A DNA stretch of 64,000 bases from an uncultured Phascolarctobacterium sp. (GTDB taxonomy: Bacteria > Bacillota > Negativicutes > Acidaminococcales > Acidaminococcaceae): positions 40,128-104,127 of the forward strand of contig UQZN01000009.1 of NCBI GenBank assembly GCA_900545535.1, read 5' to 3'. Under the pieces are notes generated by a model. It was given only the letters and a program-made list of their open reading frames with translations. It had not been told where the DNA came from and searched no databases. The position numbers and the translations under genes are program-made. Positions 1-8,007 of the stretch are shown here, piece by piece. Position 1 is the stretch's first letter, and each line of letters begins with the position of its first letter.

Positions 1-32
1 AATTACTAAGAATACGATATAAAGCAAAATTA

Positions 33-41
33 TGCTATAAT
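33..41 (+). promoter_or_regulatory. extended -10 promoter of the AbiTii pair
   Basis: The string TGCTATAAT is an extended -10 element (TGnTATAAT) about 40 nt upstream of the first start codon. No good -35 hexamer is seen, which fits extended -10 promoters. An AGGAGG ribosome binding site (69-74) precedes the ATG at 80. Confidence 0.5.
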
Positions 42-79
42 TTAGATACATCAAGTTATAATAGAATTAGGAGGCTAAA

Positions 80-433
80 ATGACAAATAACAGAATTAAC
101 GTAAAAGGTTCTATAAATAACTCTTTTATACAACAGGCAACCGATAATTCCACTCAATCAATTGTACAAACCGTAAATCCTGATTATAGTAAATTTCTTT
201 CTACATTACTAGAGATAAAAGATTTATCAAATTCAAATTCATTCCACAAGGAATTTGATACTAACGCTACTGAAACTAAAATGCTAATTGACAAAGCAAT
301 TATTCTTATTAAAGAAAAACAAGAACCAAAAAAAGTTATTCCACAAATAGTTCGCTTAAAAGAAATGGCTAGCAATGTTGGTTCAGGAATAATAGCCACT
401 GGCATATGTAAATTATTGGAACAATTATTATAA
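80..433 (+). CDS. small partner protein of AbiTii gene, unknown function
   Basis: This 117-residue protein has no function I can name. Residues 6-26 form a Gly/Ser/Asn/Gln-rich stretch (G10, S15, Q18-Q19, T21, N23-S24, Q26) that aligns without gaps to the C-terminal tail of the next protein. Residues 35-117 look helical and charged, ending in a hydrophobic LLEQLL. The start is fixed by AGGAGG six bases upstream. The gene lies 15 nt ahead of the AbiTii gene and both share one promoter and one terminator, so the two products probably work together. The DNA is much richer in A+T than the chromosome beyond 5.4 kb. It may be a regulator, antitoxin or co-effector of the AbiTii protein; that is inference. 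Confidence 0.7.
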   Translation: MTNNRINVKGSINNSFIQQATDNSTQSIVQTVNPDYSKFLSTLLEIKDLSNSNSFHKEFDTNATETKMLIDKAIILIKEKQEPKKVIPQIVRLKEMASNVGSGIIATGICKLLEQLL

Positions 434-448
434 GGAGAATCATAAAAG

Positions 449-1096
449 ATGAATCTTTTAGAAGATTTGCAACAGGAACTACTAAAATCAGATTGTGACC
501 TAACTGCTACATTAAGAAAAGCCCGTGTAATCAGCCATAAGTTAGGTTTAAGTGAATTTGAAAAATGGGTGAACAAGGAACTCGCTGGCTATGAGAGTAA
601 TGATACTATTCCTCTTTATAGAAAAAATATACATGGCAAAGTAAAATTCAAAAATCCGATCCATGGATTGTGTCCTATACAATTTCCAAATAGTAAAAGC
701 GAAGATATTTTTTCAAAGAGAAACATTACAAGCTCTATATCCAAATTATTAGCTTTTTCTAATATTTCAAGTAACGAAGTATTCGCTATGGACTTTTCTC
801 CAGAAGCTCTTGATTTAATATGGGCGAATAACAACCATCTAAGAATGGATACCTATTTAATAATAGATAAAAGCACTATCCAAAACATTATTGAACAAGT
901 AAAAAATGAACTTTTGAATTGGATTCTTCTATTAGACGATAAAGGCATAATCGGTGAAGGTACATCTTTTTCGTTTGAAGAAAAAGAAAAAGCAATAGGT
1001 GATCCGCAAATAATCAACCATATAACAAATATTTATGGTAATGTTGAATCTTCTCAACTACAACAAGGAACAAGCAATTCAAATCAAAAATTTTAA
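449..1096 (+). CDS. AbiTii domain protein, abortive-infection type
   Basis: The N-terminal 50 residues match the AbiTii family pattern by eye: a start LLEDLQQELLKSDCDLTATL followed by LRKARVISHKLG and the signature EFEKWVNKELAGYES. AbiTii is an N-terminal domain of predicted phage-defence proteins, named after a lactococcal abortive infection gene. The middle of the protein (about 60-185) is not recognised. The last 20 residues (G197, S202, Q205-Q206, T208, N210-S211, Q213) repeat the tag found at the N-terminus of the preceding protein. AAGGAG lies upstream of the ATG. A strong hairpin terminator closes the two-gene unit at 1098. The mode of action is unknown. Confidence 0.75.
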   Translation: MNLLEDLQQELLKSDCDLTATLRKARVISHKLGLSEFEKWVNKELAGYESNDTIPLYRKNIHGKVKFKNPIHGLCPIQFPNSKSEDIFSKRNITSSISKLLAFSNISSNEVFAMDFSPEALDLIWANNNHLRMDTYLIIDKSTIQNIIEQVKNELLNWILLLDDKGIIGEGTSFSFEEKEKAIGDPQIINHITNIYGNVESSQLQQGTSNSNQKF

Positions 1097-1097
1097 G

Positions 1098-1139
1098 AAT
1101 TAGACTTGCAAACATTATTTTATGTTAGCAAGTCTAATT
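1098..1139 (+). terminator. terminator of the AbiTii unit
   Basis: Perfect 12-bp arms AATTAGACTTGC and GCAAGTCTAATT enclose an 18-nt loop that can pair further (AACAT/ATGTT), followed by TTTTATATTTT. Confidence 0.85.
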
Positions 1140-1418
1140 TTATATTTTCATGACGACACAAGCCATCACATTACCTTTCCGTACAGAGATCCAGCCACCA
1201 ATATTATTTTTAACAGAAAACCCTATCATACCAACAGCGCCATCTTTAGGAGCTCCTATGCCAATTGGCCAGTTCCTAGCCTTATCAATTACAGGCACTG
1301 TTATATTCAGATCAGCTCGGCTTGTTTGGTTTAGCTGTAGCTTATATTTATCAAAAACATACTTTTCATCATCAGCCTTAAATATACCTCCACAAAAGGA
1401 ACATGGTATCTTTTTCAC
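1140..1418 (-). CDS. small CxxC hypothetical protein
   Basis: A GTG-initiated reading frame encodes 92 residues that start MKKIPCSFCGG, a possible single CxxC zinc knuckle at C6 and C9. The rest (for example VPVIDKARNWPIGIG) reads like protein rather than random translation, but I do not recognise a family. No ribosome binding site is visible before the GTG, and the stop codon sits at the edge of the convergent AbiTii terminator, so the gene may be decayed or truncated at its start. An overlapping plus-strand frame (1150-1434) is considered a shadow. Confidence 0.4.
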   Translation of the reverse strand: MKKIPCSFCGGIFKADDEKYVFDKYKLQLNQTSRADLNITVPVIDKARNWPIGIGAPKDGAVGMIGFSVKNNIGGWISVRKGNVMACVVMKI

Positions 1419-1641
1419 AAGTTTTTTATGTTGAATATTATACTATGTTACTTTATCGTGACGGCAAGTAGTTTTATCAAATTTCTTATGATTTTTATTT
1501 ACGGATTAAAGATTTCAGAGTAAGATAATATTGATAAAAATTTAGGAACTGAGCACATGAACGAAAAAATATTACCATTAAAACAAAGTTGGTTAATATA
1601 TGTTGATTTTGACAAAAATTAGATGAAGGAGGACTATACAA

Positions 1642-2640
1642 ATGGCTGATATTATTATATACAATACAGCAGACGGTAAAGTCAGCATTAACCTTTACGC
1701 AGATAATAATACTGTTTGGCTGACCCAAGCACAAATAGCAGATTTATTTAATGTAACTAAACAAAATATAAGTTTACATATCAATAAAATATTCAGTGAA
1801 GGTGAACTTGTTGAAAATTCAGTTGTCAAGTATTACTTGACAACTGCCAATGATAAAAAAGATTATAATGTTAAATATTATAATCTTGATATGATTTTAG
1901 CTATTGGCTTTCGTGTACGTTCACCACGTGGCACCCAATTTCGACAGTGGGCTAACAGTACATTAAAAGAATACCTTTTAAAAGGGTTTGTGATGGATGA
2001 TGAACGCCTAAAAAATCCTGACGGACGACCTGACTATTTTGATGAATTACTGGAACGTATACGCGATATTCGTGCCAGCGAAAAACGATTTTATCAAAAG
2101 TTGCGTGATCTTTTCGCACTTTCAAGCGATTATATCCCTAACGAAAACACTACTAAATTATTTTTTGCAGAAACACAAAATAAACTTATCTACGGCGTTA
2201 CAGGACAAACTGCAGCAGAGTTGATCATGGCACGTGCTAATGCTGATAAACCCAATATGGCTTTAACTTCATGGCAAGGTTCCATAGTTCGAAAATCAGA
2301 TATTATCACAGCTAAAAACTACCTCCTACATGATGAGTTAGACTCATTAAATCGTTTAGTGAACATCTTTTTAGAAAGTGCTGAATTCAGGGTAAAAAAG
2401 CGCAAAGATTTAACGCTTGAATTTTGGCGTGCCAGTGTAGATAAGCTTCTTCTTGATCACGACGTTCCTTTATTACAAGCACACGGTAAAGTTTCACACA
2501 AGCAGGCCATAGATCACGCTAACAAAATTTATGAAAACTTTGATGCACGGCGTAAGGCAGTAGAAGCAAAGGAAGCTGATCAAGCAGATCTCCTGGAACT
2601 AGAACAAACAACTGCAAAAATAAAATCTATTAAAAAATAA
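1642..2640 (+). CDS. rhuM: RhuM family protein
   Basis: The 332-residue product matches the RhuM (virulence protein RhuM) family along its whole length and has the usual size. Residues 29-60 (VWLTQAQIADLFNVTKQNIS) form a helix-turn-helix-like segment, followed by the typical YYNLDMILAIGFRVRSPRG and FRQWANSTLKEYLLKGF around 80-115. The C-terminal half contains HGKVSHKQAIDHANKIYENF, which resembles the end of Fic/Doc-related RhuM proteins. GAAGGAGGA precedes the ATG. RhuM genes are common cargo of mobile islands and restriction-modification loci; the molecular function is not established. The neighbouring broken integrase supports a mobile origin. Confidence 0.85.
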   Translation: MADIIIYNTADGKVSINLYADNNTVWLTQAQIADLFNVTKQNISLHINKIFSEGELVENSVVKYYLTTANDKKDYNVKYYNLDMILAIGFRVRSPRGTQFRQWANSTLKEYLLKGFVMDDERLKNPDGRPDYFDELLERIRDIRASEKRFYQKLRDLFALSSDYIPNENTTKLFFAETQNKLIYGVTGQTAAELIMARANADKPNMALTSWQGSIVRKSDIITAKNYLLHDELDSLNRLVNIFLESAEFRVKKRKDLTLEFWRASVDKLLLDHDVPLLQAHGKVSHKQAIDHANKIYENFDARRKAVEAKEADQADLLELEQTTAKIKSIKK

Positions 2641-2684
2641 TTAAACATGCCCGGCTTTACCAGCGCTGAATGCAAACCGCAGAT

Positions 2685-3560
2685 ATTACCAAGTATCAAC
2701 GGCAATATAATAACTCCACCGCTGTATTCATGCGTTTGCAGGGCATACTTGGCATCAAAACTTTATCCGCTGGCTAACTAAGTGATGAATAAAACCACGC
2801 CTGAAGATATTAATGCTTTTATTGCAGGAGCTGATATGTCAGCTTCCAATAAATCAAAGGTATATAAATTCTTAAAAATCCTATTTGGAGCTGCAAGGAA
2901 AAATAATCTCATTCTCGAAAATCCTATGGATATAGCCATTGCCCCTGAGTATGAACCGGAATCCGATGAACCGTTTACACCGGAAGAAATAAAGCTTATT
3001 ATTACCAAATTAAAAAATACACCTAAATTTTTACGTTATTATGCCCTATGCTCACTTGAAAGTGTTATAGGCGCGCGTATAGGTGAAATTTTGGGAATTT
3101 AACGCGGCATACTAAACTTCGAAAAAATTACTGCAAAATAAAAGATGCCGTAAAGGCCGATTAAATGTCCGGATCTATGTAGGAAAAACTAAAACTAAAG
3201 CTTCTGTTAGAATACAATATTTTGATGCCGACATAGGCAAAATCCTGTAAGACTACTTAGCAGCCTGCAATGTAGAAAGCAAATATTTATTCTGCACAGT
3301 CAACGGAACGCCTATCAGCGTCAGGAATATGCAGCGAGCACGGAAGATGATTTTAAAACATGCTAACGTGCGTTACCGTAGCTTTCATTACCTGCGCCAC
3401 AGAGTTATAATAGAAATGTTTATTCAAGGTTATGCTGCAGCATATATTGCCGCCGTGGTTAGTCACAGCCGTTTAGAAACAACCAACAAATATGCCCTGC
3501 GCCGATAGGACAAAGTTTTAGAGATTGCCAAAAACGCTGACAACATTTATAATATTGCAT
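2685..3560 (+). pseudogene. degraded tyrosine recombinase (integrase)
   Basis: Pieces of a phage-type integrase can be followed through more than one frame. The part from 2782 to 3102 reads as an integrase core-binding domain and the start of the catalytic domain, ending at SLESVIGARIGEILGI with the first catalytic Arg, and then meets a stop. After a frameshift the C-terminus continues in another frame with YRSFHYLRH (3377-3403) and SHSRLETTNKYAL, the His-x-x-Arg box and the region of the nucleophile Tyr. Two in-frame stops interrupt this part (TAA at 3248, TAG at 3506). An N-terminal scrap around 2685-2760 is also out of frame. All catalytic residues are still recognisable, so decay is moderate, but the gene cannot make a full protein. 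Confidence 0.8.
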
Positions 3561-3568
3561 GAAAAAAT

Positions 3569-3592
3569 GGAACCGTTATTACAAACGGTTCC
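3569..3592. terminator. hairpin between integrase remnant and membrane gene
   Basis: Perfect 9-bp arms GGAACCGTT and AACGGTTCC with a 6-nt loop. Flanking runs are A-rich on the left and AAAATTATT on the right, so it could end transcription of the minus-strand gene whose stop is at 3607. Confidence 0.6.
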
Positions 3593-3606
3593 AAAATTAT
3601 TCCTAG

Positions 3607-4455
3607 CTATTTTATACTAAAACTTAAGTAACAGATATAATCAATGACAATGAATATTACAAAAATAATATTAAATTCACTGACATGGAGCTGAATGGTA
3701 TCAAACTTTTCTTTTCTGTCTGTTATCTTTAGTAGAAAATCAAATAACGCTTTTAATGCATTAAACATAAACATCGCTACTAAAATTACTAAAAAAGACA
3801 AAGTATAAAAATTTTCATTGCCGTCTTTCAAAGCTGATAATGCTGAATTAGCTAAACTAATTCCAGCTACAAAAGTTATCACTACTGAAGCAAAAATCCC
3901 CAATATAGCTACATAATCTTTTTGCAATTTACCTATTCGATTTTCTGTAGTCTTACTAAAATCTTCTGTTGCATTTTGTATTTCTTTTTGCAACTCTGTT
4001 TTACTTTGTTCTATCTGCTTCTGAAGTTCTTCTAAATTTTCCCTAGAACTATCAAATTTTTCTCTTAGAGCATAAATTTCTTTATTATTATTATCCCTAA
4101 TAGCCTTTACATATTCTATCCTAGCATAATCTAAATTTATATGGTCATACAATTTTCTAACTTTTGATACAAACTCATCTTCAATACTTATTTTTTTATA
4201 GGATCTTTCACAATGCTCATAAACCAATTTTATATTTTGAGCAATATATGAAATATCTTTCCCGGTTTCATTGCAACTACCATCAATCAACGCTATAGCC
4301 GCAAAAATTTCTGAATATAGATGCCTATAATTATACGAATATAAAGTTTGTAATTTTATAGAAATTTCTTCCAGGGAAGTTTCATTCCACTCTTTGCTTC
4401 CATCAGCAAGTTCATCAAGTATCTCTTTCAACAAATCATTTTTTTCTTTATCCAT
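3607..4455 (-). CDS. coiled-coil membrane protein, candidate toxin of Panacea pair
   Basis: The 282-residue protein has a charged N-terminal half, a coiled coil around residues 130-178 (ENLEELQKQIEQSKTELQKE) and three hydrophobic segments near 182-205, 216-240 and 258-280. No family is recognised. Its start codon overlaps the end of the upstream Panacea-domain gene by 8 nt, so the two are translationally coupled. Panacea (DUF4065) proteins are established as antitoxin modules paired with very different toxins, some of which are membrane-active, so a membrane-disrupting toxin is a reasonable inference. A sensor or anchor role cannot be excluded. The DNA is AT-rich like the rest of the island. 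Confidence 0.7.
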   Translation of the reverse strand: MDKEKNDLLKEILDELADGSKEWNETSLEEISIKLQTLYSYNYRHLYSEIFAAIALIDGSCNETGKDISYIAQNIKLVYEHCERSYKKISIEDEFVSKVRKLYDHINLDYARIEYVKAIRDNNNKEIYALREKFDSSRENLEELQKQIEQSKTELQKEIQNATEDFSKTTENRIGKLQKDYVAILGIFASVVITFVAGISLANSALSALKDGNENFYTLSFLVILVAMFMFNALKALFDFLLKITDRKEKFDTIQLHVSEFNIIFVIFIVIDYICYLSFSIK

Positions 4456-4885
4456 CAGTTTTTAGTAAATCTTTAGGAATCGCACACCCATTCCCAAAAC
4501 CTCCTGAATAAATCTGATCCCAAGCTTTCCCTGGTGCATGTGTATCACGAACCAATTCCCAAGGCATAGACTTCCGCTTTTCACTTATAATCATATCAAC
4601 AATTGGTTTTTCTTCTGACGAAAAAATATTTTCTAACCCATAGAACTCACAAATTGGTAAAGCTCCAAATCCACAATATTTATTGTACACATCTCTTACT
4701 ACTGGCCCAAACCTCCAAGCTTCTATCTCATCAGAAAAGCATGGTCGTCCATTCCAGCGCTTTAAAAAAGCAACTTGTACATAATACAAAATTTTTTGTA
4801 ATTGCAAATTACTAATAGGTTTCCCTTCTTCACAGCACTTATTAATAATATACTTAGCAACACTTAACGCTGTTCTTTTCATCAT
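4448..4885 (-). CDS. Panacea (SocA/DUF4065) domain protein, likely antitoxin
   Basis: The 145-residue product is a near-complete Panacea/SocA domain: ALSVAKYIINKC, then ISNLQLQKILYYVQ (about 27-40), EAWRFGPVVRDVYNKY (about 60-75). These are the hallmark segments of the DUF4065 fold first seen in GepA/SocA proteins. I place the start at the ATGATG preceded by AGGAGG at 4892-4897; the longer frame reaching 4924 has no ribosome binding site. It is the first gene of a two-gene unit with the membrane protein at 3607-4455, the usual antitoxin-first order. By family knowledge such domains neutralise a cognate toxin by direct binding; here that is inferred from order and overlap. Confidence 0.85.
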   Translation of the reverse strand: MMKRTALSVAKYIINKCCEEGKPISNLQLQKILYYVQVAFLKRWNGRPCFSDEIEAWRFGPVVRDVYNKYCGFGALPICEFYGLENIFSSEEKPIVDMIISEKRKSMPWELVRDTHAPGKAWDQIYSGGFGNGCAIPKDLLKTDG

Positions 4886-4957
4886 TTCACACCTCCTATC
4901 AAAACTTTCAAATATAAAACACAATTTTATTCAACTTTTCTTATAATAATTTTAACA

Positions 4958-4986
4958 TTATTATCACAAACTGTAAACATTGTCAA
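4958..4986 (-). promoter_or_regulatory. probable promoter of the Panacea pair
   Basis: On the minus strand TTGACA (4981-4986) is followed 17 nt later by TAATAA (4958-4963). The -35 is perfect, the -10 is weak. Confidence 0.5.
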
Positions 4987-5055
4987 GCGAAAAATTATGG
5001 GGAACAGTTGGAGAACTTATACCCCAAAACACTGTCTTTTTAGTCAAAATTCCGG

Positions 5056-5135
5056 TATTACCATACTCAGGCAACAGATCATCAAAACCTTGAAACCGCT
5101 GTATTCATGCGTTTGCTGGGCCTTTTAAACACAAA
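5056..5135 (+). pseudogene. second integrase N-terminal scrap
   Basis: A 22-bp stretch at 5095-5116 is identical to 2718-2739 inside the first integrase remnant, and the surrounding frame can be read as ETAVFMRLLGLLNTKFYPAT, close to STAVFMRLQGILGIKTL in the first copy. The scrap ends about 20 nt before the tRNA-Arg fragment. It therefore marks either a second lost element or an internal deletion of an integrase gene next to the attachment site. Confidence 0.6.
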
Positions 5136-5156
5136 ATTTTATCCTGCAACTCTTGC

Positions 5157-5201
5157 CTACGAATCAAAAGGTCGCAGGTTCGAATCCTGCCGGGGCCACC
5201 A
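5157..5201 (+). repeat. 45-bp tRNA-Arg 3' fragment, candidate attachment site
   Basis: This stretch is identical to 8040-8084, the 3' part of the tRNA-Arg gene from the anticodon loop through CCA. No 5' tRNA half precedes it. A tRNA 3'-end copy beside integrase remnants is the classical footprint of site-specific integration, so this is most likely the right-hand attachment site of the island occupying positions 1-5156. Confidence 0.85.
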
Positions 5202-5210
5202 TGGCAATCG

Positions 5211-5240
5211 ACGCATTCCGAAAAGGAATGCGTTTTTTAT
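5211..5240 (+). terminator. terminator after the tRNA-Arg fragment
   Basis: ACGCATTCC and GGAATGCGT form a hairpin followed by TTTTTATTTT. It sits 9 nt after the fragment, as a tRNA gene terminator would, and suggests that the fragment is the displaced end of a once complete tRNA gene. Confidence 0.8.
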
Positions 5241-5298
5241 TTTGTCCATAATCAACTAATCCTTCAAACCATAATACCGCCCCCCGCAAGCCTACCCC

Positions 5299-5350
5299 AT
5301 TATCTTTTATTTAATATTTTTAAATAAAAGATAATAAACAATGTTATAAT
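5299..5350 (+). promoter_or_regulatory. long palindrome and promoter upstream of hybrid kinase
   Basis: Perfect 15-bp arms ATTATCTTTTATTTA (5299-5313) and its complement (5321-5335) flank a 7-nt loop. A good -10 hexamer TATAAT follows at 5345-5350 without a recognisable -35, whose expected place falls inside the right arm. A regulator binding this dyad would cover the -35 region. It could alternatively be a relic terminator, but it lacks a GC core. Confidence 0.55.
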
Positions 5351-5406
5351 AAATACATACTATATTTAAAATTCAAGATTTACTTGCAAATGGACGGAGG
5401 GGTACT

Positions 5407-7929
5407 ATGATAAATTTAGCACAGGAAAAAATTAAGGCAATCAAAGATTTTGCCCATCAATATATCTATAAATTACTTTGTGACCAGGATCTGCCTTTTA
5501 TTCTCAGCCATCTTGATCCGCAGCTCATCGGCATCGGCGCCGCCGAGCATAATTATTATAATACACCTGAAGCAGCCCGCGATTTTATCACTTCTTTAAA
5601 TGGTCAGATCCCTCCCTGCCGGCTGTTAAATGAAGAATGGACTGTTATCCCGTTGGCAGAAACCCTCTATCTGGCTCAGGGACGTCATTATCTGACAGCA
5701 GCAGAGGACCAGCAATTGCTCGTTCAAACACACCAGCGTGCCACTATCATTATTCGTGATCTGGGCAGTGATTTCAGTTATATGTATGTCAATCTTTCCC
5801 ATCCATATCAGGAGCTGCAGGGCACAGAAAACTTTCCTTTTCAGGTCGGTTCACAAACCTATCGATATATGGAAGCAGAACTTGCTAAAGCCAAAGAACA
5901 GCTCCAGCAGAAGCAGCAGCAAATGGAAGTCGTACTGCAGTCCGTCAATGGCGGCGTCAAATGCAGCAATGACGACGCTACCTATTCTTACGCTTATATC
6001 AGCGAAGAGCTGCCCGGCATGTTTGGCTATTCTATGGAAGAGTTCCGGCAATTTACCGACAATAACGCCACAGGGCTTGTTTATCCGCCGGATCTGCCTA
6101 AGGCGCTGGCTGACTGTAAAGAATGTTTTAAAGACGACAATCCTACCTACTCAACGAAATATCGCGTCCCCTGCAAAGATGGCAGCCTGAAATGGATCAT
6201 AGACAGCGGCCGGAAAACAAAGACTCCGGAAGGTAAAACTATTATCAACAGTATTTACCTGGATATAACAAAAGATGAGGAAACCCGCCAGAGCGAACTG
6301 GATAATGAACGCCGCACCCGACAGCAATATTATGATCTGCTTTCCAGCATCAATTCTAATTATTATTTCATCTATCTGGTCAACCTTGAAGACGGCTCCG
6401 GCATTCCTCTGCGTCTGCCGGAAACAGATTGCTCAGCTTTCGCGCAATACCGTACAAACGGGAGTTATGACATCGAACCTCTGATCCGCAGCCATTTTCA
6501 TCCTGATGACAGCACAAAAATTTTAGAGCATTTCTCTCTAAGCGGCCTGCGCCGTCAAAAACAGGACCGGCATATTGACTTTGCCATGGAATGCCGCAGC
6601 AGCCTTTGCAGCACAGAATATCGCTGGACAGCCTTCAATTCGACTTTATTAGCGCAAAGCGACGGTTACCACCAGATCATTCTTACTCTGCGCGATATCC
6701 ATGAGGATAAATTGAAAAAGCTGCGGGAACAACAGGCTTTGCAGGAAGCCTTTAACGCTGCCCAGGCTTCCAATATGGCTAAAAATGAATTTCTTTCGCG
6801 CATGAGCCATGATATACGTACCCCTATGAACGCCATTATAGGGATGACTGCTATTGCCGGCAAAAATCTGGAAGACACAGCGCGGCTCCAGGATTGCCTT
6901 GCCAAAATAACTACTGCCAGCAATCATCTTTTGACCTTGATCAATGAAGTGCTTGATATGTCCAAAATTGAAAGCGGCAAGCTCAATCTTCTAAATGAAG
7001 ATTTTTCTCTCAAAGAGATGCTGGAGGAGCTGCTTGATCTGGTCAATCCGCAGCTTTTGAACAAAAAGCATACTTTTACTATGAATATAGCGCCTGAGCT
7101 TTGTGTCAACGTTCTGGGTGACAAGCTGCGCTTGAAACAACTGCTGCTCAATATTTTAGCCAATGCTATCAAATACACGCCTTTCCATGGCCATATCTCT
7201 TTGGAAGTACGTGAAACCCACGTCCGGCTTCGCGATACCATTGGTTATGAATTTATCATTACAGATAACGGTATCGGTATGACGCCGGAATTTACAGCAA
7301 AAATTTTTGAGCCATTTGCTCGCGCTTCCGACTCGCGCACCAGCGAAATAGAAGGAACTGGTCTGGGTATGACGATTGCTCTCAACATCGCCCGCATGAT
7401 GAACGGTACTATCGAAGTCCAGAGTGTTTTAGGCGAAGGTTCTGCTTTTAAAGCCATCGTTTATTTACAACCACGCGAGCAGGAGGCAGGCCGCAGCAAA
7501 GCTCTGATGCAGACAGCCAGCATTGATAAACTGCAGGAGCTGGCTTTCCAGGGAAAACGGGTTTTGCTGGCAGAGGATAATGAACTCAATCTGGAAATAG
7601 CTGTAGAATTATTAAAGTATGCCGGTTTGGAGATCACTACCGCCAAAAACGGCCTGGAAGCACTGGATAAATTTAAAGCCGCACCGCCAGGCACCTATAA
7701 CCTGATTTTGATGGATATCCAAATGCCTGTCATGAATGGCCTGGAGGCCGCTAAAGCGATCCGGGCGCTGCCCTGCCAAGACGCCCAGACTGTCCCTATC
7801 ATCGCGATGACGGCAAACGCCTTTCCTGAAGATATTGCAGCCACACTGCAGGCAGGAATGAACGAACATCTCAGCAAGCCGGTCAATTTAGAACAATTTC
7901 AGGCCATGCTGCAAAAATGGTGTCAGTAA
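5407..7929 (+). CDS. soluble hybrid sensor histidine kinase/response regulator
   Basis: The 840-residue product has four parts. Residues 1-150 form an NTF2/SnoaL-like domain of the kind seen in gut Firmicute signalling proteins, ending NLSHPYQELQGTENFPF. Two PAS-like domains follow (about 170-290 and 310-435, the first ending in an ITKDEE linker). The kinase core has the phospho-acceptor His468 in SRMSHDIRTPMNAI, an N box (NILANAIKYTP), DNGIGM and GTGLGM. A C-terminal receiver carries the phospho-acceptor Asp770 in LILMDIQMPVMNG. No membrane segment is present, so it senses a cytoplasmic signal. GGAGGGG precedes the ATG. The output partner is not encoded nearby. The gene sits between two 45-bp tRNA repeats. 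Confidence 0.9.
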   Translation: MINLAQEKIKAIKDFAHQYIYKLLCDQDLPFILSHLDPQLIGIGAAEHNYYNTPEAARDFITSLNGQIPPCRLLNEEWTVIPLAETLYLAQGRHYLTAAEDQQLLVQTHQRATIIIRDLGSDFSYMYVNLSHPYQELQGTENFPFQVGSQTYRYMEAELAKAKEQLQQKQQQMEVVLQSVNGGVKCSNDDATYSYAYISEELPGMFGYSMEEFRQFTDNNATGLVYPPDLPKALADCKECFKDDNPTYSTKYRVPCKDGSLKWIIDSGRKTKTPEGKTIINSIYLDITKDEETRQSELDNERRTRQQYYDLLSSINSNYYFIYLVNLEDGSGIPLRLPETDCSAFAQYRTNGSYDIEPLIRSHFHPDDSTKILEHFSLSGLRRQKQDRHIDFAMECRSSLCSTEYRWTAFNSTLLAQSDGYHQIILTLRDIHEDKLKKLREQQALQEAFNAAQASNMAKNEFLSRMSHDIRTPMNAIIGMTAIAGKNLEDTARLQDCLAKITTASNHLLTLINEVLDMSKIESGKLNLLNEDFSLKEMLEELLDLVNPQLLNKKHTFTMNIAPELCVNVLGDKLRLKQLLLNILANAIKYTPFHGHISLEVRETHVRLRDTIGYEFIITDNGIGMTPEFTAKIFEPFARASDSRTSEIEGTGLGMTIALNIARMMNGTIEVQSVLGEGSAFKAIVYLQPREQEAGRSKALMQTASIDKLQELAFQGKRVLLAEDNELNLEIAVELLKYAGLEITTAKNGLEALDKFKAAPPGTYNLILMDIQMPVMNGLEAAKAIRALPCQDAQTVPIIAMTANAFPEDIAATLQAGMNEHLSKPVNLEQFQAMLQKWCQ

Positions 7930-7944
7930 TTTTCGTAAAAGATG

Positions 7945-7973
7945 TTGACAACAACACTGCAATCAGATATAAT
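7945..7973 (+). promoter_or_regulatory. consensus promoter of tRNA-Arg
   Basis: TTGACA (7945-7950), a 17-nt spacer and TATAAT (7968-7973): a perfect consensus sigma-70 promoter 34 nt before the tRNA gene. Confidence 0.9.
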
Positions 7974-8007
7974 ATCATCGTTGCCTAAAGATTTAGGTAA
8001 CCTCAAT

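Noticed and set aside
1150..1434. Plus-strand frame of 94 residues overlapping the CxxC frame
   Set aside because: It starts directly after the AbiTii terminator without a ribosome binding site; the minus-strand frame with the CxxC knuckle is more protein-like.
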